A stretch of 64,000 nucleotides of DNA from Trematomus loennbergii (Eukaryota > Chordata > Actinopteri > Perciformes > Nototheniidae). The stretch spans positions 37,326,347 to 37,390,346 of the forward strand of contig JAAOOA010000002.1 of NCBI GenBank assembly GCA_012861695.1. The letters run 5' to 3'. The notes beneath the pieces were generated by a model. The model was not told the origin of the DNA. It saw only the letters and a list, made by a program, of their open reading frames with translations, and made no database searches. Below, in pieces: positions 38,422-50,632 of this stretch. The translations under genes were made by a program, and so were the position numbers. How positions within the stretch are numbered: the stretch's first letter is position 1; each line of letters starts with the position of its first letter.

Positions 38422-38717
38422 GTTCATAACAGGAACCTACTTTCATTGGACTTCGATCGAATCACCAGGACCGAAAAGGTTTCGATGACCACAGAAAGTT
38501 TACATTACGGATCCATTACGACCAGGCTGGCCGGCCCACTCTCTGGGCGCCAAGCAGTCGTCTGAATGGAGTCAATGTGACCTATTCACCTGGAGGGCAT
38601 GTGGCAGGTATCCAAAGAGGAACCATGTCTGTACGCATGGAGTATGACCAGAATGGAAGAATCACCTCCCAGATATTTGCTGATGGAAAATCATGGACTT
38701 ACACTTACCTTGAGAAG
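38422..38717 (+). CDS. tenm4: tenm4 exon W14: YD shell, with a 1-nt frameshift
   Basis: Begins [20 protein letters not shown]. At 38482-38483 one base is missing: the family has an aromatic residue here (EK-I-Y-DDHRKF), but the sequence has only 'tc' between gtt and gat. The frame then resumes as [49 protein letters not shown] and [20 protein letters not shown]. The exon is 296 nt where 297 is needed between its two phase-0 boundaries. Acceptor cctatag, donor gtgcgt. If W12 is read in its shifted frame, the continued reading meets TAA at 38427-38429 in this exon. Confidence 0.9.
38482..38483 (+). other. Frameshift site 2 (1 nt missing)
   Basis: Local string gaaaaggtttcgatgacc. One base is missing from the codon for Tyr or Phe before Asp-Asp-His. 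A lost T from the T run, or a lost A, would equally explain it. Confidence 0.88.
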
Positions 38718-40315
38718 GTGCGTTTTCTTAGTGCTGCAGTAATGATTAAATGGTTTGGGGATAAAAATGTAATATAAAACAGTTGGAACATGTCGTACAG
38801 ATACATTCTGTAGGTGTGTATGTGTAAGAACTTCGACTGTGGATTTTCAACAGGAGTTAAAAGTTAACTTCTAAAACTCCAGCAGTGTTTGTGCAGCAAT
38901 ATCAGACTCCAGCGCAGTTATCAGCAAAAATGTAATTAAAACCTGTCTGCTGAACCATAGATGTTGTACTTTGTTACCACAGTCTGACAGCAGAGCTCAA
39001 CCTGAAATAGCTCTGATGAGAAGAACACGGTAAAATGTCACTTTCTTCTAACTAATTGAAGGAAAGATTGTTGATGAGAAGGTGAAGAGATGCTGCACTG
39101 CATCTTAGACGTAACGTGAAAATGGAAGCCAATCACCTTGTTAATAGTTTCAGCAACCTCTAAGTGCTGAGATACTCCAGCTTGTTGTGACAGCTTTAGA
39201 ACTGATTCAAAGATATTATTTATTGGTCCAAGATAGGTGCTAATGGATTTTGCCGGAGCAGCCTGTTCATCTCTTAAAGCTGGGGGAGGCAGTTTATTTT
39301 TGGCAATGGGCAAAATTCCACAATAACCTTTTAGCATTGTATATTTCGAGTCTTACTACAGGGTAGGCACTTCCTGTAGAGGCGAAGGAAAATGAATGAA
39401 AATACAGCCTTTGTCCAGCAGCTCAGCTCTCTTTGTCCTCAGGCTATAAACCATTGGGCCTGTAAAACCCTTAGAAATGACATGCTGTGATTCAACATTA
39501 GCAAAGCATTCATGAGATCAAGAAAATGGTGGTGGGAGTGGTAAAGCTTTGGCTACAGTCTACATAATGCTTAAGCTAGCACTTACAACGCTCTGAAACA
39601 CTTTAGTTATAATATTAGACTGTTGGTCTAATTGCATTGCATTGTAGGGCAGTTTTTGCCAATGCTGAAATGGCATTGTTTCCTGCAAGATATTCCACAT
39701 TGAATCAGGCTTTCCCCATAGGAACACCATCTTTCTGAAATTTCCTTTGGCATGATTGGTCTCTCCCGTCATGGCTAGATTTTCTAAAGCCCCTAAACAG
39801 AGACAAGAGGAGGTGCAGGAGTCTAGTCTTCTCTCCGACCACTTGAATCAGAGAATGCTGAAAGGTTATTATGGAACCTTTGCCCCATGATGCCAGAAAT
39901 AAACTGCCTACCCCAGCTTTAGGAAGGATTCTTAATGTCAGAGGGATAAAAACAACTCCACATTCAAGATGGGAATTAGATTCAGTCTCAACCCAAGTTG
40001 CATGCATAATGTGGAATTGCTTTTGACTTTTTTCTTGTACCTTTGTGGCATACCAGCCCACTTTCTTGTATTCCCAACTTACATTTAGTGACAGTACACA
40101 GTATGTAGGTAATGTTAGGAATAGATTCAAAGTAACATTTTGGTATTATAATTTATTTATATTATTCCCAAATATTTGTGTAATTGGAATAAGTGGAGCT
40201 CATATCCTGTTTGAATTTAATTTTGAAAAATGTAAATATACAAAATATAATGAATCTTTTACTGTATTTCAATGTCACCAATAATGCTCTGACTGTTTCC
40301 TCCTCTCTTCTACAG
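38718..40315 (+). other. Intron W14-W15
   Basis: About 1.6 kb, donor gtgcgt, acceptor cctctcttctacag. No exon or repeat recognised. A minus-strand open frame here is not protein-like. Confidence 0.8.
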
Positions 40316-41929
40316 TCCATGGTACTGCTGCTCTACAGCCAGAGGCAGTATATCTTTGAATTTGACAAGAACGACAGACTATTCTCTGTGACCATGCCCA
40401 ATGTGGCACGGCAGACCCTAGAGACCTCCCGCTCCATTGGCTACTACAGAAACACCTACCGGCCCCCTGAAGGTAACGCTTCAGTGCTCCAGGACTACAG
40501 CGAGGAGGGCCAGTTGCTGCAGACCACCTACCTGGGCACAGGCCGCAGGGTCATCTACAAATACGGCAAGCTTTCCAAGCTGCTCGAGATCCTCTATGAC
40601 ACCACGCGCATCGGTTTCTCCTACGACGAGGTGGCCGGCATGCTGAAGACGGTCAACCTGCAGAGTGAGGGCTTCACCTGCACCATCCGCTACCGGCAGA
40701 TCGGCCCGCTGATAGACAGACAGATTTTCAGATTCAGTGAAGAAGGCATGGTCAATGCCAGGTTTGACTATGTCTACGACAACAGTTTCCGCGTCACTAG
40801 CATGCAAGCTGTCATTAATGAAACACCACTGCCAATCGACCTGTATCGCTATGACGATGTGTCCGGCAAAACAGAACAGTTCGGCAAATTTGGAGTTATC
40901 TATTATGACATCAATCAAATTATCACCACAGCAGTGATGACGCACACTAAACACTTTGATGCCTATGGCCGAGTGAAGGAGGTCCAGTATGAGATCTTTC
41001 GCTCGCTCATGTACTGGATGATGGTGCAGTACGACAACATGGGTAGAGTGGTTGCCAAGGAGCTAAAGGTCGGGCCTTACGCCAACACCACACGCTACAC
41101 ATACGAGTATGATGCCGACGGTCAGCTCCAGGTGGTCTCCATCAACGACAAGCCTCTGTGGCGGTACAGCTATGACTTGAACGGCAACTTACACCTCCTC
41201 AGCCCGGAAACAGCGCGCGGCTCACGCCCCTACGTTATGATATCAGAGACCGCATCACTCGCTTGGGAGATTTCCAGTACAGAATGGATGAGGACGGTTT
41301 CCTCAAGCAAAGAGGGAACGACTACTTTGAGTACAATTCAGCGGGCCTGCTGGTTAAGGTGTACAACAAAGTGGCCGGTTGGAACATCAAATACCGTTAC
41401 GATGGCCTGGGCAGGAGGGTGTCCAGCAGAAGCAGCACGGGCCACCACCTGCAGTTCTTCTATGCTGACCTATCCAGCCCCACCAGGGTCACCCATATGT
41501 ACAATCACTCCAGCTCGGAGATCACGTCGCTCTACTACGACTTACAGGGACACTTGTTTGCCATGGAGCTAAGCAGCGGGGATGAGTTCTATGTAGCTTG
41601 TGATAACATAGGCACACCTCTGGCTGTGTTCAGTGGCTCAGGCCTCATGATCAAACAAATCCTCCACACAGCGTTTGGAGAGGTTTACCTCGACACCAAC
41701 CACAACTTTCAGCTCATTATCGGCTACCAGGGAGGCCTGTACGAGCCGCTGAGCAGACTGGTCCACATGGGCACACGGGACTACGATGTCCTCGCCGGCC
41801 GCTGGACAACACCTAACCATGACATCTGGAAACGGCTCAACAGCGACCACATTGTGCCGTTCAACTTGTACATGTTCAAGAACAACAATCCTCTCAGCAA
41901 CAATAAGGCCATAAAGTGCTACATGACCG
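40316..41929 (+). CDS. tenm4: tenm4 exon W15: YD barrel and Rhs-type core, with a 1-nt frameshift
   Basis: The largest exon (1,614 nt as written). It starts [20 protein letters not shown] and carries many YD-type strands: [71 protein letters not shown] and [12 protein letters not shown]. After agc-ccg at 41201-41206 one base is missing; the family reads Pro-Gly-Asn, here only 'ga' precedes aac. The frame resumes as [20 protein letters not shown], then [44 protein letters not shown] and [13 protein letters not shown], the Rhs-associated core that closes the barrel. Phases (0 in, 1 out) require 1,615 nt, confirming the loss. Acceptor tctacag, donor gtgagt. Confidence 0.93.
41207..41208 (+). other. 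Frameshift site 3 (1 nt missing)
   Basis: Local string ctcagcccggaaacagcg. The Gly codon of the conserved S-P-G-N-S-A-R stretch has lost one base, most simply a G from a run of three. Confidence 0.9.
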
Positions 41930-44336
41930 GTGAGTTCAGTTAACACATATATGTTTATAGACTCGTGAAAATGCTCATAACCCTGATTTGTAGAGGATGG
42001 TAAACAATGATACCTTTGTTACAAAGTCTTAAATCCATATAAAATGCCCTACCCTGCAACATAGCAAGATGAAAACTATGTCCATTTTTCGAGCCTAAAG
42101 GCATTTTCTATTTTTTACAAAAAGCAATAATGCTTAATATAACATGTCAAAAAAACATGTATATTAATTATTTACAGAAACTTTGTGTAATTAGCAAGTA
42201 ACAGGTGTTAAGTGAGTCCTACTAGAGCAATCAGTGATGCATATAACTTTTTTATGGTGTTAGAAATTACATGTGTGGAGGGGGTGGATAGTCATTCCTG
42301 TGTGAAATTGCTATTGCTTACAGTTCAGCAAACAAAACTCATTCTAGGTTGTTTTTTTGTCAAATTTGTTGGATATTATTCTAAACAACAAGCCACAAAT
42401 GGAAGAACAGACCCAGCCAAAATTAAATTGAAAAACAGTGTGCTAGAGAGGCTTTTTACGAGCTTCCTCACAGGGACACTGAGGTTGTTTTTCTGCTCTG
42501 GTGTGTGTGTGTGTGTGTGTGCGTGCGCCCGTGCGTTCGTGCGCCCAGTAGCTATCGTTTTGAAAGTGCTCGAAGGGAACAATGCTGTACGGCAAAGCCC
42601 CCTCTGTTGTTGAACACTCAGTTCCCTTCCCAGAAATATCACATCGTTTTGTGTTGCTTTGTGGCAGGGAGGAGGTAAATGGCAGTGAAAGCACCCTGGT
42701 GGAGAAGGGGCACAATAGACCATAGAAACCTTAGCCAGGGCTGGTTGTATCAGCCTCTTTGGCTGGAAGGGAAACAACATTTTTAAGGATAGTCTTTAAA
42801 TACTCTTTACTACGGTAAAACCAATCGGCTTCAGCCAGATTTCATTCACAAATGGGAGATGAAATCCTTATGTTCGTTCTGCATTATATTTAGTCAATAA
42901 TGCGTGTGTTGACTATCAAAAAATTTCTTTTATTTTATTTTCCTACAGATGATACAGAGAGGAAAAATAGTCACTTATTGTTCAAGTGGAGTCCAAGTTT
43001 CTACTTCTTTCTGCTGAACAAAGCCATTTAGCCGCCTGCCAAACAGAAAGGCGTTCAGCCTCACAATCCACCATTAGGGGCTGACTGGCATTTGAATGTT
43101 AAGCAGACTGTTAGATATACTTTAGTGGGTCTGCCTCAATTGTGATTGATGGTGCTGACATTTCCATTCCTTTCATTAAATTATCAGGGTCCTTTCATTG
43201 TCCTCAAACAAATTCTTATTTAAAAAAGCTTTGTCAGGTGCAACAATGTGGCAGTGCCAATCTGTGACAAACTTGCCCCCCAAGTGTCACAGCAATGATT
43301 CAGCTGTCCATAACAAACACATCGAAAGGGCCGGGAAACAAATGGCTCAGATTGAACAGGTTTCCCTTCCAGTCATATCTGCAGCCTTCTCTGTGATTTT
43401 TCAGAATTAATGACGACTTATCACATGGGATTCCAGCAGCACCTATTACCACGGCGCTGGTGGCCTCTATTAGACGAAGCACATTATGATGATTACATGG
43501 ATTTGAATCCCAGACACGTCACTTTCCTCAGTGTCTCATTAGGGAAAAAATGATCGCTGAAGAACCCTGCTGAGTCTTCAAAATATCTAGTGTGCTAAGT
43601 CTAAGGCTGCCTTGGAGATGACATGAAATTACAGTATATAATTATCAGCATAGCAGACACTCTCAGATGTCTCTTGGCTTTTTGTTGGCCCCACTGTGTG
43701 TCATTAGTGCGGCACCTGCAGGAGTGGACATGAATCACTGCCACCATTCTCAAGTGTTTATTATCGCTTGTCCACTTTCACAAACAAATCAAGTGCTCAG
43801 GCCGAAGGACGAGTATTTCAAGGAGACAGCCACTTGACCGCAGAATGCCAACTGTTGGCATGAATCAATTCCTAGTTTTTTTTATGGTTTCTCTAGAGCC
43901 AGAATTATTGTGCCTAGTGAGATGCGGTATATGTAAATCATTGATATAAAGTTCACTTGTTCATGTCTTTTATACATAAATATGTGTGTCCTCTGTGTAA
44001 AGAGATTCTGAAAGTTTCAGGAAAAAAGACCCCCTCTCTTTTGTCTTGATCTCGTTTACATCTCCTCCTAGAGCACCATTGTGTTATTTGTAACCAAATA
44101 TCTCTGAGGGGCGTGGGGAGTGGCTCCTTATTTTCATCTAAAGTAACAGACAGAGAATCAGCACTTTGAAACCGGGCTGAAACAGAGGGGTTTATGGGAT
44201 GCTGCAATGCACGATCTGTTTGGTATTTCGAGCCAAACACTTCAGAGACATGTTTTGTATAAAACTGAGAACTATAATATATTGATGAAAAAGAGTATAA
44301 TAGTGGACCTTTAATGTTCTGATCTATCCTCTGCAG
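41930..44336 (+). other. Intron W15-W16
   Basis: About 2.4 kb, donor gtgagt, acceptor atcctctgcag. Contains a GT microsatellite at about 42500-42522. No other recognised feature. Confidence 0.82.
42500..42522. repeat. GT microsatellite
   Basis: Pure GT run in intron W15-W16. The apparent His-Thr-rich reading on the minus strand is an artefact of this repeat. Confidence 0.9.
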
Positions 44337-44479
44337 ATGTGAACAGCTGGTTGGTGACCTTCGGCTTCCAACTGTACAACGTCATCCCCGGCTATCGCAA
44401 ACCGAACACAGAGGCCATGGAGCCGTCCTACGAGTTAGTGCGCACCCAGATCAAGACACAGGAGTGGGATAGCAGTAAG
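44337..44479 (+). CDS. tenm4: tenm4 exon W16: linker leaving the barrel
   Basis: Encodes (D)[39 protein letters not shown] and TQEWDSSK. This is the internal linker that runs out of the YD shell. 'IPGY.KP...[18 protein letters not shown]' matches teneurin-4 and differs clearly from the teneurin-2 and -3 versions. 143 nt, two bases completing Asp and then 47 codons, ending phase 0 before gtaaag. Frame is intact. Confidence 0.93.
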
Positions 44480-45185
44480 GTAAAGCTGTCACCTATCCCA
44501 CCTCTCACCCTTACCACACATCACCCTCTCCTCACTCTTTCCAACATCATTAGCAGGAAGACATGCTCTGTGTAGCCACACTCCCAGAGGAGCTGCCAGC
44601 CATCAGGCCCCGAACACAGCCCAGTGAGCCGGGCCCCTGCCCCCAGTCCTCATCTCGGGGAATGGGGTCAGGCTCAACAGCTCTTGTAATTGTCCTGCCA
44701 TTAGGGAAATTCACTCTCCATTCCCTCCACCACTGCCCATTGATTTCATCTCAGTCTTACACCGTTAGCCAAGGTCTGAGAGTAGTAGACATGCTCTGAT
44801 TCCCGCGTTTATCAGACCCTTTTAAGTTGCCTCCAACCCACCTGAATTATTGAACAGGCCACTGTTGTCCTGGGTTTGGTTACAGTGAATGCCACCCATC
44901 AGGAGGCCAGATTCATGTTGAGTAACACTCTGGCTGCGGCCCTAACATAGTGGGTATTTGTTATAAAACATTTGTTAGCCTAAAAGCTACTGGTTCAACC
45001 AACCATAATAAGCAGGCACCCCAACCAGGCATGATAAACAGATACATCAGTAATGTGACTGTGTTGATAAAGTATCCACTACTGGACTGGCATTTAAAAT
45101 AAGAATTAAAAGCACAGACAAGTAAATGGTTCAACTATTTCATGTGACATTACTGTTGGTATTACCCATTTGGTTTCCCTTTTTT

Positions 45186-45206
45186 TATATTATATATATA
45201 TATATG
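45186..45206. repeat. AT microsatellite
   Basis: tatattatatatatatatat in intron W16-W17. Confidence 0.85.
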
Positions 45207-46331
45207 TTTGTGTGTTGAGCCTAAACTCTGCTGAGTATATCTGAGCTGGGATACTAGTCTACAAATTAGTTGCAAAAGAATATGTAATTAATCCACAGAC
45301 ACCCTAGCTGTTCCAATTTAAAATATCTGAGATATGATGGAATAGTGTTTCGTATAAAAAAATAATTAAATTAAACACTTTTTTAGACATGCGGTTGCAA
45401 TTCTAGTATTCACCTCAGACCTCACACAGTAATTCAACATTTTTAAATACCAAGAAACCATTTATCAACAGGCAATTTAAGCCTTTTTTTCACAATTATC
45501 TAATAGATTTTAATTGCTAACGAAGTCATGATGGTTCAGATTGAGCCTTTAAGTAAAAGTCATTAACCATACTTTCAGAGAGGGCAACAGATTGCTTCCA
45601 TTTTTACCATGAGTTTCTTGGAAGCACTCTTCATAACTAATAAATAAAATGAAATGAATCTTATGTTTTACCCTCAGTGACTCAAACTGAAGTCCATTTG
45701 ACACATAATACCATTAGGCTAATTATTCATCTACAACCCAGCTAAGTATATAATTACCCAGGACATAACAAAAATCACGTAACTGAGGCTTATAACACCT
45801 TATATCTGCAGGTTTACCTCATGTTTGTGGGAGTATATACCCTGGAGTATATACTGTAAATGATACGTAAGGAAAGATTGAGATAATTCTTCTCTACCAT
45901 GTGTATGAGCTGAGGCATGATATTCTTATCTAGAATTCCTGCTTGGAAAATGGTGATCTGAGCCTGTAAATGCCACGCTGATCCTCACCGCAGATGGGTA
46001 GACCAGCCTAATTAAATGAAGGTTCTTTGAAGCATGAATATAGCTTTAAAACTACACATGGTACATCCTGTACACTTGGCATTTCATTTTACACCGGAGC
46101 CTGCCTGCCTTCCTCTATCTCTTTTCATTTAAGCCCCTATTTCGCCATGCTGCTGAATCCGTGCACAGATTGAAAAATGCCGTGAGGGGCCAGACAGATG
46201 AGGTTTCTTGCCGCACCAGGCTTGATCTCTCATTTTGGGCTGTGCTGGAGGCTGATTGCACCCCACACTACATGAATGATGCCTCTCTGGGTGTGTCCCA
46301 TGAGGGTGTTTCAGTAAAGTGGAGGACATTG

Positions 46332-46351
46332 CCCCCCCCCCCCCCCCCCCC
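46332..46351. repeat. 20-nt C homopolymer
   Basis: Pure C run inside intron W16-W17, followed by acag. Similar runs are 2535-2550 (16 C) and 36092-36105 (14 G). These are places where read length and polishing matter. Confidence 0.95.
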
Positions 46352-47740
46352 ACAGCCCCTGGGACGGCTGACCGGGTCACACTGTTGGCACGGTAAACAA
46401 ACATGGAGTGGCATGGTGTGAAGTGTCCCCCCCAGGCCATCTCTCCCGAGGGGCCCATCTGCACAGCTGCACCACCCCCTCAGATTGTCCCTCTTCATGT
46501 AGGATCTGATGCAGTGTCACGTCAAAGAGCGGGCACATATGCAGGTCAGTGAATGCCCTCGCTCGCCCGCCCCACCCACTCCCAGCCTGTAGTCGCCCTC
46601 TAACGCAGAGACATAATTAGAATCTGGCAGCAGGACCTTGGATGTGACTGGTCTCACAGATTCTTCTCTTCAGGGATCGCAAGAAGGAACAGAGTTTGAG
46701 AGCCTTTACATTGCTGCTAAGATGCGTTCAGGCACTGTCTCGCTGTGCGTTGGCCGGCGTCCATTTCACATCACTTTCCTCGTTTCAATGTCTCTGTTTC
46801 TTCCCGGGGAGCTTTCTCTTGTCAAGTAGTATGAGGACAAAGTATTAATTTTGGCTCAAGGGAATGCGGTATCTATACAAAGTGTTGATTCCCTAAAGGA
46901 AAGATAAAAATAAATATCCATACACACTAGTTAGCAACCGATTTCTGCTTCATATTTGGCACAGCATGGCTGTCACAACGCAGCTATTTCACCCTTTTTG
47001 AAAATATCATGCCCGTCACAAACGATCAGAAAGATTTGCACTCGCTAACAAACACCTCTGCCCCTACCTTGACTATGTTGGCTATATTCACAGTGTTACA
47101 GCAGCAGGGGTTTGTTTGGTGTTGATAATATATGTGTAGCACCATCATCATTATTTAAAAACATCATGTTTTAAAGATGTTTAATCAAATGAGAATGTGG
47201 GATCAGTGTGATGTGTTATATCTATATAACCTGTGAGCCCTTATTTTTACACCCTTCAATTTATTCTTAACAAATGTTTTGACACCTTGTTGTTTTATTT
47301 CTAGACCACAGCGAAATACTTTAATTAAAGAATGTTGATAAAACGTTCTCAAACTAGTTCTTAATGCAGTCTGCTTATAACCTTTGATGCTTACTTGTGA
47401 TTTACAGTTTGTTAGACATGGATCACTTTTATTTGTTCATTTCCATCACATTAATACATGTAAATATTACAAAAGGTGTCAAATCAACCTCACTTGATGT
47501 AAAAAATGGTTTATAATCATAGCTTTTGAAAATGTAATGTTTGAGGTGTTAATGAAGCAAAATAGACCTATCTTTTGAAAAACAGAGCGACAGTGCCAGT
47601 TATTCCCATCTCCAATCCCTCACCCTTGAATAAAGGTTACAATGTGTGATATTAAATATCTAGCAGAACGACAAAGCATGTCACTGTGTATGTAGATGCT
47701 GCGGGTCTGCGTGACTAACCGCGTTCTCTTTGTTTTGCAG

Positions 47741-48499
47741 TCTCTGCTGGGTGTACAGTGTGAAGTTCAGAGGCAGCTGAAGGCCTTTGTGAAGCTTGAG
47801 CGTTTTGGTCAGATCTACAGAGCCAAAAGTGCCGGATGTCCTCAGACAGAGGACAAGAAGATCTTTGCCTCTGGTGGCTCCATCTTCGGAAAGGGGGTGA
47901 AATTCGCTATCCGAGACGGTCGCATCAGCACAGATATCGTCAGTTTAGCCAATGAGGACGGGCGGCGCATGGCAGCAGTGCTGAACGACGCCTTCTACCT
48001 GGAAGAGCTCCACTTCACTATCGCCGGGATGGACACGCACTACTTCATCAAACTGGGCTCGGTGGAGGGAGACCTGTCGCTCATCGGCATGACGGTGGGC
48101 CGGCGCACGCTGGAGACCGGCGTCAACGTGACCGTGTCTCAGGTCAACACTGTTCTGAACGGCAGGACTAGGCGCATCACGGACATCCAGCTGCAGTACG
48201 GCGCTCTGTGTTTGAACACGCGTTACGGCAGCAGCGTGGACGAGGAGAAAGCTCGCGTGCTGGAGCTGGCCCGGCAGAGGTCCGTGGCCCAGGCGTGGGC
48301 CCGGGAGCGCCAGAGACTGAGGGACGGAGAGGAGGGGTCCCGCACCTGGACCGAGGGAGAGAAGCAGCAGCTCCTGGGCTCGGGCAAGGCGCAGGGCTAC
48401 GACGGATACTACGTGGTGTCAGTGGACCAGTACCCCGAGCTGGCAGACAGTGTCAACAACATTCATTTCATGAGACAGAGCGAAATGGGCCGAAGGTGA
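47741..48499 (+). CDS. tenm4: tenm4 exon W17: C-terminal ABD / Tox-GHH-related domain and TCAP
   Basis: Terminal coding exon, 253 codons including TGA at 48497-48499. It reads [20 protein letters not shown], then [101 protein letters not shown] and [17 protein letters not shown]. The family's C-terminal region descends from a bacterial polymorphic-toxin fold (antibiotic-binding-like plus Tox-GHH) that serves in adhesion and latrophilin binding in animals. The tail [25 protein letters not shown] is the TCAP segment in teneurin-4 form (SEM, not SEI). SIFGKGVKF and [17 protein letters not shown] also favour teneurin-4, though HYFIKLGS resembles teneurin-1. Frame is intact. Confidence 0.95.
   Translation, partial: SLLGVQCEVQRQLKAFVKLERFGQIYRAKSAGCPQTEDKKIFASGGSIFGKGVKFAIRDGRISTDIVSLANEDGRRMAAVLNDAFYLEELHFTIAGMDTHYFIKLGSVEGDLSLIGMTVGRRTLETGVNVTVSQVNTVLNGRTRRITDIQLQYGALCLNTRYGSSVDEEKARVLELARQRSVAQAWARERQRLRDGEEGSRTWTEGEKQQLLGSGKAQGYDGYYVVSVDQYPELADSVNNIHFMRQSEMGRR
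48365..48496 (+). other. Teneurin C-terminal associated peptide (TCAP-4-like) plus GRR
   Basis: Forty-one residues from [20 protein letters not shown] to ...HFMRQSEM, followed by Gly-Arg-Arg and stop. TCAPs are described as bioactive peptides derived from teneurin C-termini; the Gly-Arg-Arg tail is the expected amidation and dibasic cleavage signal. Relative to mammalian TCAP-4 there are substitutions (for example SGKAQG for [14 protein letters not shown] for FFVISVEQ). Whether the fish peptide is released is not shown by the sequence. Confidence 0.8.
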
Positions 48500-49307
48500 C
48501 ATGAAAACGAGGCTCCAGAGTCACAGTCTCAGATGTAGGACATGGGACTTCTTGCCAAAGACAGTTGTGTACATGACCACCAGTTTGTTTTTTTTCCTTT
48601 GACTGTGCTCAACTTGGTTTTTAATATACTGTAAAAAGAGAAAAAAAAAGGAAAAAAACATGGTTGCAATCAGTTGCACTGTATTAATAGAAGAGTGCCC
48701 TTCTCCTTTTGAAGATACTTTAACAGTCTTTGCCCTCCAAGTGCGGCTGCTAGAGGATGAACATTTGCGATGTCTGTGACTTATTTTTGTGACTCCATTT
48801 CCTCGTCCCCGTTGGTGATTCTGTTCAAAGAAACCCGAGAGGAGTATTGGTAATGCATTATGTTCACCGGCTAACTCTGCAGCCAGACTTGCAGATTGTT
48901 ATTCACAAGCTTGCTCCATTCTGCCTCAGCCAAGGAGATTCCTTCTCTTTTAATCACTTCTTTTTTATACTTGAAACCCCTCATAGCCCCAGTCATCCAT
49001 AAATAATGAGCGAGATTTCTGTTGGCGGTAGAGCCCTTCATCAAAACCCCAGCTGAACTTGTCAAAGCACCTTCATTTGTGTGATGCCTCGTACTTTTTC
49101 AGAGGACGATTGATACTCATCTGAAGCTCCCTGACTGTGCATGTCCATGCCTTCTTTATGAACTACAAAACAAGCTAAACTGCTTAATCAAGCTTCAATT
49201 GTATAGTTAGGCCAACACAGGGGTACGAGGTCACGCTTTTTATTTTCTGTGTATTTTAATTTTTTTAAGTGAATTTTTTCGTCATAGGAAAAAAAAGGAA
49301 AACATTG

Positions 49308-49313
49308 AATAAA
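49308..49313 (+). terminator. Candidate proximal poly(A) signal of tenm4
   Basis: AATAAA about 0.8 kb after the stop, followed by ttattctctgctcccttt. Weaker downstream context than the distal site; use would shorten the UTR by about 1.3 kb. Confidence 0.45.
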
Positions 49314-50626
49314 TTATTCTCTGCTCCCTTTTATTTGACCGTGGTCAAACAACTCGATTATGAAAAATAGCTAAGAGCCATCCCTGTAAGAAGCTACTGT
49401 GGAATTAATGTCTGTATTAAACAACAAAAGGTATTTTACAGGAATGGGTTTGAATTACATTTGAGTTTTGTTTATAAATAGCTATATGAATTAACAGTAT
49501 AACAAATGTGAATTTAAAAAATAATGTGAACTATTGTCCCTTTTATTGTTAATTGTTGTACTTGAACAATACTTAAGGGTGTTTCAACACATGGAATAAA
49601 CTATGGAAGGTGGTTTAGTTTAATCAATTACTGTCTGTTTCATGAAACCGACTACATTTGACTGATCTTCAATTGCATTTGAAAGGCAGTGTTTGTTTAT
49701 GAATGAGCTTAAGTCAGTATTCCTCAACACAAAGTCGAATCATGTAAAGCTTGGGATGAGAATATTTTTAAAAATAAAGACTACCCATTGTCATCAGTGA
49801 TGCGTACCACATCAACATACTAGCTGCTGAGAGGGAGAGGCTTCACGTTGTGCTGTTGGTGAGATGAAAGAAACAAATTGCCTTTGCCCTAAGGGCTGCC
49901 CGCAGGTCAGCATCCAGAGTGCTTTCATTCTCCGGAATAAGACTCCACTTGGTCCCCTGGCTGCGTTAGACCTGCAGGTGTACTAGTTGCCGTTTACAGA
50001 CTAAAGGTCGTCCATACACGCCAACCTTGGAAATAACCCGCATGGACACATTCTAGCTCCCATTTGTCCGTGTCCTCCTCAGTGGAAACCGCAAAGGACA
50101 ATTCTGCTCATTCGGAAAATGTCATTACTCAAGAGGAATCAAGACTATTTTGGAAGTTGTGACATTGATTTTACATCTGGTACTTTGTGAACTATGCCAA
50201 TCCACTACACACTATGATTCTCTTGTCATTTTCCATCAGAATATTTGTGTGTGTAGGGGACGGGGTGGTGGGAGCATGATTGAGTGTCTCAGTCTGTAAA
50301 CAAAGTACACCGTTATTATTTGTTCTGCTGCTGGTTGATTCAGTGACGTTTTGTTTCCAAAAAAATATGTATGTTCAACATTATATGAATGAAGGATATT
50401 TGCATTGTGGAATATTGCACTGAGAACTGTCGCGTCATAAGACTGTATCTTTTTCTAAAGTTTTGGACTCATTTTGAGTTTTAGTTTGTTCTCAACACTG
50501 TGTTTTTAGCGCTTCTCTTTGATCATGTAAATACGAAGACATCCAAGTAAGCTGTAAATAAAATGCAAATGTAGATACCTCTTAGAGCTACATCAGTGAC
50601 CCTGTGTAGTCTTAAGGTAGAAAAAA

Positions 50627-50632
50627 AATAAA
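50627..50632 (+). terminator. Probable distal poly(A) signal of tenm4
   Basis: AATAAA with a GT-rich downstream element at about 50640-50670. Cleavage would be expected near 50645-50655. Confidence 0.65.

Larger units (their letters stand above)
44480..47740 (+). other. Intron W16-W17
   Basis: About 3.3 kb, donor gtaaag, acceptor ttgttttgcag. Contains an AT microsatellite at about 45186-45206 and a 20-nt C run at 46332-46351. No exon recognised. Confidence 0.82.

Noticed and set aside
39705..40130. 141-codon minus-strand open frame before exon W15
   Set aside because: Lies within an intron, has no domain, and does not continue into any splice-compatible exon.
32207..41208. Programmed frameshifting as explanation for the three tenm4 frame breaks
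   Set aside because: No slippery heptamer or downstream pseudoknot seen; programmed shifts are not known in teneurins; a stop codon at 38427 follows the first break.
42376..42780. Minus-strand frame with a His-Thr repeat
   Set aside because: The repeat is the translated GT microsatellite at 42500-42522.
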